This document shows positions 6,950 to 15,236 of a stretch of 37,509 bases of DNA, in pieces (position 1 is the stretch's first letter; every line of letters starts with the position of its first letter). Position numbers and translations under genes: made by a program. The DNA is taken from NCBI GenBank assembly GCA_016871355.1, contig VFZC01000023.1, positions 1 to 37,509 on the forward strand, given 5' to 3'. The notes under the pieces were generated by a model that was not told the origin of the DNA, searched no databases, and saw only the letters and a list, made by a program, of their open reading frames with translations. The stretch is from Actinomycetota bacterium. GTDB taxonomy: Bacteria; Actinomycetota; Acidimicrobiia; Acidimicrobiales; Ilumatobacteraceae.

Positions 6950-8847
6950 CTCTCGACGAGGATCGGTGGGAGTCGTCGAGCCAACCACGGTGTCAACGCC
7001 TCCACTCCGTCGGGACCGATATGAGTCCCGTCGACGGTCAGATCGAGGTGATCGTCGAGCCACGACCCCAGATCGAGGAGAGAGAGACCCGCACGCTCGA
7101 CCTCGGCCGAGATCAACTCGTTCAACACGTCGATCGATTCCGAGGGAATGTCGAGAGGGCCCCACGGATCGACGTGACCGGCCGAGGTGTAGACGATCGT
7201 AGTGCTCGGGCTCGATTCCTCGATCCGATCGGTGGTCGCCTTCAGACGTGCGGCGGCCCAGACTTCGCATCGACCCGATCCGTCGCCGAGACGACACCAG
7301 CGGTCATCGCCATCAGGGTCGATCTCCCATGCCATCGCATAGCCGCCCACGACGATCACGTGGTCTGGAACCAGCGACTCGAGCCATTGAGGGAGCAATT
7401 CGTTCCACCATTCGTCGCAGCCAACCTCTTCACCCAACTCCCTGATACCGACCTTCCCTCCCATCACCGACGTCTTGATGCGGACGTCACCTCCGAATGG
7501 ACAGCCGACCATGTGGACGCCGTGCACGTCGTAGCCGAGGGGGTCGAGGGCCTTCTCGACAGCCGACCCGGTGACCCAAGCAGTGGAGTCACCAACGACG
7601 AGAACACCTGGCCGATCGTCCACCTCGGTCGATGAGTCGCCTTCCACCCCGCTGTTGTCCGGCGCAGTTGCCGGGGGAGCACTCGGTTCGTCGATCTCCA
7701 ACAGTCGCGAATTCGATCGAGTGACCGGGAGGGTGGCGACCGCCAACACGGCTGCAGCCACGGTGAGATTCATCACGACTCGGCGATTCGACGGGACGAA
7801 ACGCCCCGTTCGCAGGGGCTCTTCGAACCAGCGAAACATGGCGCCAGCCGCGACGAGCGTCGCCCCGATCACCGTGAGCATGGCCCACCACGCGAGCCGT
7901 TCTTGATGGAGCCGGAACGCCGTGAACTCGATAATCGGTAGATGCAACAGGTAGATGCCGTACGATCGGCGACCCAGCCAAGCCGGCACTCGGAGCGAGA
8001 AGAAGCGAGCCGGAAGCGATGATGGGTGCCGCCATAGCATGGCGATGACGAGGGCCATCAACGGCGTCGACACCGTGATTCCCCAGCGCACTCCAGCCAC
8101 CGTCGTGCCGGATGCCCAGATCCAGAACGGTGTCGCGGCCGCGAGAGCGGCGACGATCACCAGTGAAGCGGTGCGAGCCAATGAACGACTGGTGGGGTGA
8201 CGGTGATGCAGGCATGCCGCCAACATGCCGAAGCCGATCTCGCCTAGTCGTGTGAACGAACTGAGGTAGAGGATCGATGCGTCATCGATGGTCCAGAGCA
8301 ACCACCACGACACCACGATCATGACGGTTGATGTCAGCGCCAGAGAATTCTGCAGCTCGAACCGCTTCTTCGCCAGCACGAGCCCACCGACGAGAACGGG
8401 GAATAGGACGTACACCTGCTCCTCGAACGAGAGTGACCAGAAGTGATTCGTGAGGCTGGGGGTGAAGGCGTCCCAGTAACCGCTGCCTTCCAGTTGTTCC
8501 CAGTTGGCTCCCCACACGAGCGCGGAGAGAACATCGCCCCGTAGAGACGACAAGCCCGGCCAGTCGATGAGAACAGCGACGGTGACTGTGAGGGCGAGAA
8601 CGAGTAGCGATGCCGGTAACAGTCGGCGAACCCGCCGGAGCCAGAAGCGACTGATGCTGATCGTTCCCGTGCGTTCGATCTCACGAAGAGCAAGATCGGT
8701 GACCAGGAACGCCGACAAGGTGAAGAACATTCCGATGGCGAGCCAAAGCCCTCGGTCGGAACCCACGAGTCCTAGATGAACGACGATCGGACAGGCCAAG
8801 GCCAAGCCACGGATGCCGTCGAGAGCGAGTGATCGTTGCGTTGCCAT
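6946..8847 (-). CDS. Membrane acyltransferase (OafA/YrhL family) with SGNH domain
   Basis: 633-residue two-part protein. The first ~370 residues are an acyltransferase-3 membrane domain with about ten hydrophobic segments. It starts LDGIRGLALACPIVVH, which carries the family's R-x10-H pair (Arg13, His24). The C-terminal part is an extracytoplasmic SGNH hydrolase-like domain with GDS in VVGDSTAW and the C-terminal DxxH motif in VDGTHIG. Family members move acyl groups, mostly acetyl, from the cytoplasm onto peptidoglycan, lipopolysaccharide or other surface glycans. The acceptor here is unknown. The start lies three bases after the stop of the lipoprotein esterase gene, so the two are co-transcribed. 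Confidence 0.88.
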   Translation of the reverse strand: MATQRSLALDGIRGLALACPIVVHLGLVGSDRGLWLAIGMFFTLSAFLVTDLALREIERTGTISISRFWLRRVRRLLPASLLVLALTVTVAVLIDWPGLSSLRGDVLSALVWGANWEQLEGSGYWDAFTPSLTNHFWSLSFEEQVYVLFPVLVGGLVLAKKRFELQNSLALTSTVMIVVSWWLLWTIDDASILYLSSFTRLGEIGFGMLAACLHHRHPTSRSLARTASLVIVAALAAATPFWIWASGTTVAGVRWGITVSTPLMALVIAMLWRHPSSLPARFFSLRVPAWLGRRSYGIYLLHLPIIEFTAFRLHQERLAWWAMLTVIGATLVAAGAMFRWFEEPLRTGRFVPSNRRVVMNLTVAAAVLAVATLPVTRSNSRLLEIDEPSAPPATAPDNSGVEGDSSTEVDDRPGVLVVGDSTAWVTGSAVEKALDPLGYDVHGVHMVGCPFGGDVRIKTSVMGGKVGIRELGEEVGCDEWWNELLPQWLESLVPDHVIVVGGYAMAWEIDPDGDDRWCRLGDGSGRCEVWAAARLKATTDRIEESSPSTTIVYTSAGHVDPWGPLDIPSESIDVLNELISAEVERAGLSLLDLGSWLDDHLDLTVDGTHIGPDGVEALTPWLARRLPPILVES

Positions 8848-8850
8848 CGC

Positions 8851-9762
8851 TCAGAAGGTTCCGGCCGTGGCGATGAACACGTCGAGAAACGCGGCATTGG
8901 CGCCAGATCCGGGCTGATGACCGGCTCCCTCCACCACGTCGACCCACGCGCGGTCGCCCTCGTCGATCGCGGCGAAGGCTGCTTCGATGGCCAATGCGTG
9001 CGAGACCGGAGCCAGTTCGTCACGGTCACCAACCACCATGTAGACCGCGGGGTCACTGGCGTCGACGTAGGTGGCCGGAGCGATCGAGTCGAGTTGGTAT
9101 TCGGAGCACGTGTTGCTTCCGCAATCGTTCACTGTTGCGATGATCTCCTGGACGCGGGTACCGAGAATCGACGGGTCGTAATCGATGTCGTTCACACCAT
9201 AGGGACCAGCCACCGCGACGACCCCGGCAGGTTTGATGAGAAAGTCACCACCGCGAAGGTTCGAAGGTGCGACCGCAGCAAGAACGCTCAGGTGTGCGCC
9301 GGCCGAGTGACCGGCCAGGAACGTACGATCCGCATCGACGCCGAGTGCGCGGGCGTTGCGCTGGGCCCAGCGGGTGGCCGCCACGATGTCCGCGGTTTGC
9401 TCGAAGGCGGAAACGCCGAGTTCATATTCGATCGACACGATCACGCTGCCCCGAGCGAGCAGATCCAGCGCGACCGGCTCCAGGTCGGCAGCCGAACCGA
9501 AACTCCATGCTCCCCCGTGCGAGAAGACCACGAGGTTGCGTTGATCAGTGCTCTTCCAGCCGTTCGGGGTGAACACGGAGTAGGACTGATGGGATTCGGT
9601 GCCGTACCGACCCGACAGCGTGGCGGAGGGCACGGTGAACGTCTCCGCGATGCGTCGATCACCGACCTGAGGATCGGGAACCCGGCAGGCCACCGTGGAC
9701 AGACTGATGATGGCGAATCCGAGTGAGGCAACCATCTGGCGGGCGCTGCGCTTGGCGTTCAT
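8851..9762 (-). CDS. Lipoprotein carboxylesterase, alpha/beta hydrolase (BD-FAE/HSL-like)
   Basis: 303 residues. The N-terminus is a lipoprotein signal: basic residues, a hydrophobic core, and a lipobox ending STVAC, so it is probably anchored outside the membrane. The hydrolase domain shows the oxyanion motif HGGAW, the nucleophile elbow GHSAGAH, the acid in GDRDELAP and the base in GAGHQPG. Such enzymes remove acyl groups from small esters or carbohydrates. The ATG at 9762 is chosen over a TTG three codons upstream. It is followed after three bases by the acyltransferase gene. A surface acyl-transferring enzyme next to a surface esterase may act on the same glycan, but this is inference. 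Confidence 0.83.
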   Translation of the reverse strand: MNAKRSARQMVASLGFAIISLSTVACRVPDPQVGDRRIAETFTVPSATLSGRYGTESHQSYSVFTPNGWKSTDQRNLVVFSHGGAWSFGSAADLEPVALDLLARGSVIVSIEYELGVSAFEQTADIVAATRWAQRNARALGVDADRTFLAGHSAGAHLSVLAAVAPSNLRGGDFLIKPAGVVAVAGPYGVNDIDYDPSILGTRVQEIIATVNDCGSNTCSEYQLDSIAPATYVDASDPAVYMVVGDRDELAPVSHALAIEAAFAAIDEGDRAWVDVVEGAGHQPGSGANAAFLDVFIATAGTF

Positions 9763-9838
9763 GCCAGGCAAGAGCCCGGATCACGACCAATCTGACGCTT
9801 TTGTCAGGGATCACTCGGTTTCCCCGACCTGGGTTGGT

Positions 9839-10384
9839 TCAACCTCGGGGTTCCCCCACCCGATCGGCGAGAGAGAGCAACTGCTTGCGCAGCATGATGC
9901 CGTCACCGGGTCCGAGGGCGAACCGCTCGACGAGACGACCCACGGGCAGGTTCACGCGAGCCCGCACTCGGGTCACGAGACGCGTGCCGCCGGTCTCCGG
10001 GCGAAGTTCGTAAGCGAGGGAGAACTGCATCCGGCGCGCGCCGCCACCAGGCGATCCGAGACACAGAACGAAGGCCCGCGGCGGATCGACCAATGCCGCC
10101 TCGAAGTCGAGAGGCCCGGCCGGCACTCGATCGCCGGTGTTCACGTTCTGCCAGCGTGGTTCGATCGAGCGTGCGCTGCGACGACCGAGATTGTCGATCA
10201 GGTCGTAGCTGTACCAGCCAGCCCGCTTGAAACCCATCTGACGCAACCAAGGAAAGACGCCGTCGGGTGTGGCCGACAAAGAGATCGAGCGAGTAGCGAT
10301 GAGGCGTGCGTCGGGAACGAGATCGTCGCCGACAACCGGTCCCCGAATCTCGTCGTCAGTGGCACCCCAGTATTGGAAGATCAC
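9839..10384 (-). CDS. SRPBCC (START/Bet v1-like) family protein
   Basis: 181 residues, starting at a GTG that overlaps the stop of the membrane protein gene by GTGA. The pattern (ATRSISLSATPDGVFPWLRQMGFKRAGWYSYD, then ARRMQFSLAYEL...GTRLVTRVRA) is that of SRPBCC proteins, which have a hydrophobic ligand cavity. Such proteins bind lipids or polyketides, or act as cyclases; the ligand is not known. A longer in-frame start at 10447 would run deep into the upstream gene and is less likely. It is the last of three co-directional genes after SDR and membrane protein. A 16-base hairpin-like sequence (9792-9807, CTGAC...GTCAG) lies downstream. Confidence 0.72.
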   Translation of the reverse strand: MIFQYWGATDDEIRGPVVGDDLVPDARLIATRSISLSATPDGVFPWLRQMGFKRAGWYSYDLIDNLGRRSARSIEPRWQNVNTGDRVPAGPLDFEAALVDPPRAFVLCLGSPGGGARRMQFSLAYELRPETGGTRLVTRVRARVNLPVGRLVERFALGPGDGIMLRKQLLSLADRVGEPRG

Positions 10385-10860
10385 GACGCGTCCTCGTCCC
10401 GCGCTGGCCACACGCGCACCAGGACCCACGTCGCGGCAACACCGCACACGGTCCAGGCGATCGAACGCACGAGGTTGGCGGTCATCAGCCGGTCGTGCAC
10501 CGACTGGTCGAAGCCATCGGCCAGATCGCCATGAGCCGGCGCCGACCAGAAGCCGCTGATGACCAACACGACGGCCATGGCCACCGCGCCCACGATTGCG
10601 GGCATTCGCAAGTCACGACGATGACCGAAGAACGCCAGCCACAGAACGCCGAGCAGAGTGAGGCCTTCGAGAAGCCACGGCACGAGCAGAAATGGTCCGA
10701 TGCGGTCGACGTGCTCGGCCTGGAACGCCACGTACGAGTCGGGACCGACGTCGGCGAAGAGGGGATAGTGGACGAGCTGGATGGTCCAGATCATTCCCAC
10801 CATGAACCAACTGGCGATGACGTGAACGGCGACGAGCGAACGCAGTGAAGAAGACGACAC
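10381..10860 (-). CDS. Small integral membrane protein, four predicted TM segments
   Basis: 159 residues with four hydrophobic stretches (about 8-27, 57-77, 87-106 and 131-150) and short charged loops. It contains a conserved-looking HYPLFADVG...F...H segment after the first helix and an Asp/Arg/Asn-containing loop before the last. I recognise a type seen in other actinobacteria and proteobacteria without a known function. It lies between an SDR (10-base gap) and an SRPBCC gene (4-base overlap). Translational coupling suggests a common pathway, perhaps modification of a membrane-soluble compound. Confidence 0.7.
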   Translation of the reverse strand: MSSSSLRSLVAVHVIASWFMVGMIWTIQLVHYPLFADVGPDSYVAFQAEHVDRIGPFLLVPWLLEGLTLLGVLWLAFFGHRRDLRMPAIVGAVAMAVVLVISGFWSAPAHGDLADGFDQSVHDRLMTANLVRSIAWTVCGVAATWVLVRVWPARDEDAS

Positions 10861-10870
10861 GGCGTGACGA

Positions 10871-11650
10871 TCAGCGGATGTTGCGAATCAAGGGTTCGGC
10901 AATTCGCTGCGGTGCTCCAGCCAAGAAACCGAAAAGGAATGCACGCTTGGGCAACCACACCGCCCGCTTACTGCGCTGCACCGCGCGCACCGCCTCCGCT
11001 CCCACACGTTCGGGCGCAACGTTGGGCATCAGGCCCATACGGCGAAAACGTGCGAACGACTTCACGGCCGGTGGGTGAGTGAGATTGGCCAGAAGATCGG
11101 TGGGCACCGGGCCCACTTCGAGATTCGTGACGCGTACGTCGAGCCCTTTCAAGTCTTGGCGAACGATGCGCGTGAAGTGGCTGAGGCCGGCCTTGCTGGC
11201 CGAGTAGACGCTCATTCCGCCGAAGCCGCCGTTGGCCGCCATCGAGGAGATGTTGACGATGTGGCCGCGACCGCGTTCACGCATGCGAGCCAGCGCGGCG
11301 CGAGAGAGATGGATCGGCACGTTCAGATTGAGGGTGAGGAGTTCGTCCACGTCAGTGCGCGTGGTGTCGAAGATGCTCTTGGTCGTCTCCATGCCGGCGT
11401 TGTTCACCAGCACGTCGATGGGCCCGACTTCACGCTCGACGCGGTCGATCAAGGCATCCACCTGAGCGGTATCGAACAAGTCCGTGGTGATGGCGCGGCC
11501 ACCGATTTCCCGCGCCACGGCTTCCAGCGGTCCGGCCGTGCGAGCGACCACCGTGACCCGGGCGCCGGCGCCGGCGAATGAGCGGGCGATGGCGGCGCCG
11601 ATTCCGCGTGAGGCGCCGGTGACGAGAACGTGCTTCCCCGAAAGTTCCAT
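10871..11650 (-). CDS. Short-chain dehydrogenase/reductase (SDR)
   Basis: 259-residue classical SDR. The Rossmann NAD(P)-binding motif TGASRGIG is at 11-18, NNAG at 83-86, and the catalytic Ser is at 135/136 in NISS with Tyr149 and Lys153 in YSASK. The C-terminus is longer and basic/hydrophobic (WLPKRAFLFGFLAGAPQRI), as in SDRs acting on lipid-like substrates. The ATG at 11650 is directly before the Rossmann strand; the open frame continues upstream but overlaps the divergent gene. A weak -10-like CAAGAT lies 6 bases before the ATG. It heads the SDR, membrane protein and SRPBCC operon. The substrate is unknown. Confidence 0.87.
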   Translation of the reverse strand: MELSGKHVLVTGASRGIGAAIARSFAGAGARVTVVARTAGPLEAVAREIGGRAITTDLFDTAQVDALIDRVEREVGPIDVLVNNAGMETTKSIFDTTRTDVDELLTLNLNVPIHLSRAALARMRERGRGHIVNISSMAANGGFGGMSVYSASKAGLSHFTRIVRQDLKGLDVRVTNLEVGPVPTDLLANLTHPPAVKSFARFRRMGLMPNVAPERVGAEAVRAVQRSKRAVWLPKRAFLFGFLAGAPQRIAEPLIRNIR

Positions 11651-11686
11651 GGCCTCATCTTGGCCGGGGTTCCGGGGGCGTGCAAT

Positions 11687-11692
11687 TAGTGT
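11687..11692 (+). promoter_or_regulatory. -10-like hexamer TAGTGT, leaderless type
   Basis: TAGTGT ends 6 bases before the ATG at 11699, in the 48-base divergent region shared with the SDR gene. Confidence 0.45.
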
Positions 11693-11698
11693 CGGCCC

Positions 11699-12331
11699 AT
11701 GACCACCAAGCCGGTTCGCCTCATCGACAACATGCGCGGAGTTCGCTACGGCGAGGTCCTGGCCGTCTTCGCTCGTGACGGGAAGTTGCAGGCCGAGGTC
11801 TACGGCACGCAGATGCTCAACGACTGCCCGCAGGAGTTGTGGCAGACGCTCGTGGCCGACGACATCGCACGCGAGATGGGTGCGTTGTTCGTGAAACTGA
11901 ACGGCCCGCGTCACTGGGTTCTCGATGGTCTCGGAACCAAGGTCGCGCCGGTCGAGCCGGTGCTGCGCGACTTCAACGGGCTCACCATGCGTCGCATCGC
12001 CTTGGTCGATCTCGGTAACACTCCTCAGGCCACTCCGTACACCGAACGCAAAGTCGATCGCGGGGCGGTGTTCTTCTGGGACGCCGGCAAACAGGTGTAC
12101 GAACTCGTGAATCCTGATGGTGTCGCTTACGTGATGCAGGCGCTTTGCATCGGGGTCGACCCGAGCATCAGCGAAGCGATGTTGCCGTCACTCGGATCTC
12201 GCTTGACTCTCCCCGAAGGTTGGTCGTACCGCACACGGATTCTCGACGAAGAACTCGCGGTCGACACCACGTCGACAGTAGCGACGGTTCTACAAGACGA
12301 GTTCGAGAACTCTTACACCTTGCCGTACTGA
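11699..12331 (+). CDS. Conserved hypothetical protein, 210 residues
   Basis: No catalytic motif is recognised. The sequence has the look of a widespread actinobacterial/proteobacterial family of unknown function: an N-terminal RGVRYGEVLAVF, then LNDCPQELWQTL, LNGPRHWVLDGL, MRRIALVDL, a DRGAVFFWDAG..VYELV..DG..YVMQ block, and a C-terminal RLTLPEGWSYRTRIL..EL.VDT segment. There is no signal peptide or membrane helix, so it is cytoplasmic. It diverges from the SDR gene and its last 19 bases overlap the end of the convergent TetR gene. Confidence 0.7.
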   Translation: MTTKPVRLIDNMRGVRYGEVLAVFARDGKLQAEVYGTQMLNDCPQELWQTLVADDIAREMGALFVKLNGPRHWVLDGLGTKVAPVEPVLRDFNGLTMRRIALVDLGNTPQATPYTERKVDRGAVFFWDAGKQVYELVNPDGVAYVMQALCIGVDPSISEAMLPSLGSRLTLPEGWSYRTRILDEELAVDTTSTVATVLQDEFENSYTLPY

Positions 12332-13047
12332 CCGGCCCGCCGCTCGCGAATTTCTTCGACCTCGGTACGCACGGTGCGTACCAGACGTTCGATCGACGAG
12401 TCGGCGAGAAACAACATGGTTTCGGGTCGCTCGAAACCGAGTGCACGACTGGCCGGGTGTTGACCGGTCATCCACGTGGCGAGTCCGATGCAGCCGAGCG
12501 ACAGAAAGCCCGTGATGGCCGCCAACTCCGGAACGTCTTCGAGGCCGAGCTCGTGAGCGGGTCGCTCGAGCGCCCGACCCAGATACATGCCGTAGACGGA
12601 CGTGTGCAGACCGGTCGCGTCCGCGAGTGTGAAGGCCGCGATGCGCGCTTCGAGTTCACCCTGCAGGATTTCGCCCACTGGGTCGATGATGTGCGAGTAG
12701 TTCATCATCGAATCGATGCCGGGGTGGTTCTGTGTCCACTCCATGCGGAACTTGATGCGGGCGATCAACTGATCTTCCGGGCTGTCCCACGGTGCATACG
12801 TGAGAGTGGCCATGTCTTCGACCAACTTCTCGGCTTCGCGAACCACCGCCAACGCCATGAGGCGTTCGCGACTCCCGAAGTGGTAGTTGACGAGACTCGG
12901 TGACACGCCGAGTTGGCTGCAGATCTCGCCCACGTTGACCGCGGCCGGACCTTGCATCGCCAAGGCCTCACCGACGGCGGCCAGGATCAAATCGGAGGCC
13001 GCGCCGTAGCCACGACTGCTCGACGGTTTGGTTCGGCGTGTGCTCAT
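12313..13047 (-). CDS. TetR/AcrR family transcriptional regulator
   Basis: 244 residues. The N-terminal helix-turn-helix is typical of TetR proteins: ILAAVGEALAMQG..AVNVGEICSQLGVSPSLVNYHFGSRERLMALAV at about 20-68. The C-terminal ligand domain is not recognised. The start ATG at 13047 has a good Shine-Dalgarno sequence (GAGGGAG at 13057-13051). Upstream, TACATT (13077-13072) may be the -10 and is embedded in an imperfect palindrome at 13065-13083, a candidate autoregulatory operator. Targets could be its own gene or the neighbouring SDR operon or hypothetical gene. It is divergent from the pst operon 165 bases away, whose control is more likely by PhoP. Confidence 0.85.
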   Translation of the reverse strand: MSTRRTKPSSSRGYGAASDLILAAVGEALAMQGPAAVNVGEICSQLGVSPSLVNYHFGSRERLMALAVVREAEKLVEDMATLTYAPWDSPEDQLIARIKFRMEWTQNHPGIDSMMNYSHIIDPVGEILQGELEARIAAFTLADATGLHTSVYGMYLGRALERPAHELGLEDVPELAAITGFLSLGCIGLATWMTGQHPASRALGFERPETMLFLADSSIERLVRTVRTEVEEIRERRAGQYGKV

Positions 13048-13064
13048 CGGCTCCCTCGATCGCT

Positions 13065-13083
13065 ACGGACGAATGTAATCCGT
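13065..13083. promoter_or_regulatory. Candidate TetR operator overlapping its promoter
   Basis: The sequence has 5-base inverted arms ACGGA and TCCGT separated by 9 bases. On the minus strand it covers the -10-like TACATT of the TetR gene. TetR regulators commonly bind such palindromes in their own promoters. The arms are short, so the call is weak. Confidence 0.3.
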
Positions 13084-13151
13084 TTCCGGCTTGAGTGGGT
13101 ATCGGGTCGTGGTCTTCGGACCAGGGGGAAGTCTCCGAATCGCCAGCCACT

Positions 13152-13194
13152 GTTCACCTTCTCGTCACTCGGTGTCAGGTTTCGGTCAATCTGA
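13152..13194 (+). promoter_or_regulatory. PHO-box-like direct repeats before pstC
   Basis: Four TCA-centred units follow one another: GTTCACCTTCT, CGTCACTCGG, TGTCAGGTTTC and GGTCAATCTGA. The TCA cores are spaced 11, 10 and 11 bases. Actinobacterial PhoP binds 11-base direct repeats of the GTTCACC type, so this is a plausible phosphate-starvation activator site. It ends 18 bases before the pstC start. The only -10-like hexamer near the start is the poor AACGAT at 13201-13206, as expected for an activator-dependent promoter. Confidence 0.5.
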
Positions 13195-13212
13195 CCAGAC
13201 AACGATCGCCCC

Positions 13213-14178
13213 GTGGCCGTGGCAGTCGAACAGCGCGAAGTCGTCACCAAGAAACCTCGGGTCGACAAGGTTTTGCACGGAGTGGTCACCTCGGGCGCCC
13301 TGGCGTCCCTCGTGATTCTCGGTTCCATCGCAGGATTCCTTCTGTACCGCGGCTTCGAGATCTTCTCCGACATGGGCTTCGGATTCATCACCGGCTCCAC
13401 GTGGGAAGGCGCCGGAGCCGAAGGCGAAGTCACGAAGTACGGCATCGCCCCGATGTTGGTGGGGAGTCTGGTGCTGTCATTGATCGCCGTGGCGGTCGCC
13501 CTGCCACTGTCGGTTGGTACGGCGTTGTTCGTCGAGTTCTACGCGCCGCCCGGATTACGACGCGTTCTGGTGTCGGTCCTCGATTTGGCGGCCGCCATCC
13601 CCTCGGTGATCTACGGCTTGTGGGGCCTCTTCGTGCTTCGGCCACTCGCGATCGGCTGGGCCAAATCGCTCAACGAATACCTCGGTTGGTTCCCACTGTT
13701 TCGTGTCGACGCAACGTTCTTCGACGGCAGCCCCTTCATCGGAGGCCTTGTTCTCGCGGTGATGATCTCGCCGATCATCACGTCGGTATCTCGTGAGGTG
13801 TTCTCACAAACTCCGCCTGAGTTGGTCGACGGTGCGCGCGCGTTGGGTGGCGAACGCTGGTCGGCGATTCGCCACATCGTGTTGCCCTTCGGACGGAGCG
13901 GCGTGATCGGTGGGGCGATGCTCGGCCTGGGTCGTGCTCTCGGCGAAACCGTGGCCATCTATCTGGTCGTCAGCATCGTCTTCAAGATCAACCTGCAGAT
14001 GTTGTTCACCGGCAGCGGCAACATCGCGTCGATGATCGCGCTCAAGTTCGGCGAGGCATCGCCGTATGAAGTGAAGGCATTGCTTGCCAGCGGGTTCGTG
14101 CTGTTCATCGTCACCCTCATTGTCAATCTCATCGCCACCGCCATCGTGAACGGTTCGGTCCGAAAGGCTTCGAAGTGA
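13213..14178 (+). CDS. pstC: Phosphate ABC transporter permease PstC
   Basis: One of two channel subunits of the high-affinity phosphate importer PstSCAB. 321 residues, with about six membrane helices; a longer periplasmic-side loop follows the first helix (FEIFSDMGFGFITGSTWEG). The ATPase-contacting EAA loop is visible as GARALGGERWSAIRHIVLP at about 209-227. Typical PstC motifs include PLSVGTALFVEFYAP and DLAAAIPSVIYGLWGLFVL. It starts with GTG 19 bases after the PHO-box-like repeats and overlaps pstA by four bases (GTGA). It heads the operon, whereas in many bacteria pstS comes first. Confidence 0.93.
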   Translation: MAVAVEQREVVTKKPRVDKVLHGVVTSGALASLVILGSIAGFLLYRGFEIFSDMGFGFITGSTWEGAGAEGEVTKYGIAPMLVGSLVLSLIAVAVALPLSVGTALFVEFYAPPGLRRVLVSVLDLAAAIPSVIYGLWGLFVLRPLAIGWAKSLNEYLGWFPLFRVDATFFDGSPFIGGLVLAVMISPIITSVSREVFSQTPPELVDGARALGGERWSAIRHIVLPFGRSGVIGGAMLGLGRALGETVAIYLVVSIVFKINLQMLFTGSGNIASMIALKFGEASPYEVKALLASGFVLFIVTLIVNLIATAIVNGSVRKASK

Positions 14179-15236
14179 CCGCAGTGACGACTCAACCCTC
14201 GGCTGTTCGGCCACTGCAGCCTTGGAAGCTCACAACTGCACAGCGGTTCTCTCGTTTCGCGACCGTCATCGCGGTCGTTGCGGTCGCGGCCCTCCTCGTG
14301 TTGGTCAGCCCACTGGCTGGATTGGCTGGTATCGCGCTGGTCGCCATTCCGCTGCAGGTCGCTGTGTCAGTGGCCCGTTCGGGCCGCCACGGTTCGGTGG
14401 CCGCCCGCAATGACGTCGCCACCAGTCTCATCGGCTCAGCCTTCCTGATTCTGATGGCACCGTGGTTGTCGATTCTCTACACCGTCGTCCGGCGTGGTTA
14501 CGAAGCGATTTCCTGGAACTTCCTTACCGACGACATGCGGGTCACCGCCCCCGACGCCGAACTTGGAACTGGTGGAATTGCCCATGCCATCGTCGGAACG
14601 GGCGTGATGGTGCTCGTCGCGACCGCGGTGTCGGTTCCGCTTGGAATCCTGAGCGGTGTGTACATCACGGAGATCCGCGGCCGATTCACCAAACTCGTGC
14701 GCTTCATCGTGCAAGCCATGAGCGGTGTGCCGTCGATCGTCGCTGGTCTGTTCATCTATTCGACTCTCGTGATCTACAACAAGTCGTATTCGGGTTTCGC
14801 TGGGGCACTCGCACTCGCGGTCCTCATGATTCCCACCGTGGCCCGTACGGCCGAAGAAGTGTTGAAGTTGGTTCCCGAAGAGCTGCGTTTCGCCGGTTAC
14901 GCACTCGGGTCCACGCAGGCCAGCAATGTGTTCCGAATCGTGCTGCCGACCGTCCGGAGCGGTTTGGTCACTTCGGCGATTCTCGGCGTGGCGCGTGTGG
15001 CCGGAGAGACGGCACCTTTGCTGATGACCGCGCAGATCTTCTTGGCGACGAAAGGCAATCCCTTCGACGGCCCCCTGGCATCGCTACCCATCGTCACATT
15101 CAGCTTCTTCCAGAACGGTGCCGACAATGCGGTCACCCGAGCCTGGGGAACATCGATGGTGCTACTCGTTCTGATTTCACTTCTCTTCGCGTTGGCCCGC
15201 GCAGTGTCAGCCGATCGCCGTCGGAGCCGTCGATGA
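14175..15236 (+). CDS. pstA: Phosphate ABC transporter permease PstA
   Basis: Second channel subunit of the phosphate importer, 353 residues, about 60 longer than a minimal PstA. The extra part is N-terminal: two closely spaced hydrophobic stretches (about 33-62) before the conserved core, which begins with a helix near residue 93. Core motifs: SVPLGILSGVYITEIRG, AMSGVPSIVAGLFIY and an EAA-type loop ELRFAGYALGSTQASNVFRIVLP. The GTG start overlaps the pstC stop, so the two permeases are translationally coupled. A 127-base gap to pstS follows. Confidence 0.92.
   Translation: MTAVTTQPSAVRPLQPWKLTTAQRFSRFATVIAVVAVAALLVLVSPLAGLAGIALVAIPLQVAVSVARSGRHGSVAARNDVATSLIGSAFLILMAPWLSILYTVVRRGYEAISWNFLTDDMRVTAPDAELGTGGIAHAIVGTGVMVLVATAVSVPLGILSGVYITEIRGRFTKLVRFIVQAMSGVPSIVAGLFIYSTLVIYNKSYSGFAGALALAVLMIPTVARTAEEVLKLVPEELRFAGYALGSTQASNVFRIVLPTVRSGLVTSAILGVARVAGETAPLLMTAQIFLATKGNPFDGPLASLPIVTFSFFQNGADNAVTRAWGTSMVLLVLISLLFALARAVSADRRRSRR

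Noticed and set aside
6917-7297. N-terminal extension of the aldehyde dehydrogenase by 127 residues
   Set aside because: It is Arg/Ser-rich low-quality sequence inside the acyltransferase gene; the family start and a promoter are at 6916.
9792-9807. CTGAC/GTCAG hairpin after the SRPBCC gene
   Set aside because: Five base pairs with no T-run on the minus strand; too weak to call a terminator.
13110-13123. TGGTC-TTCG-GACCA hairpin upstream of pstC
   Set aside because: Only five base pairs and no T-run; lies upstream of the PHO-box-like repeats and may be chance in GC-rich DNA.
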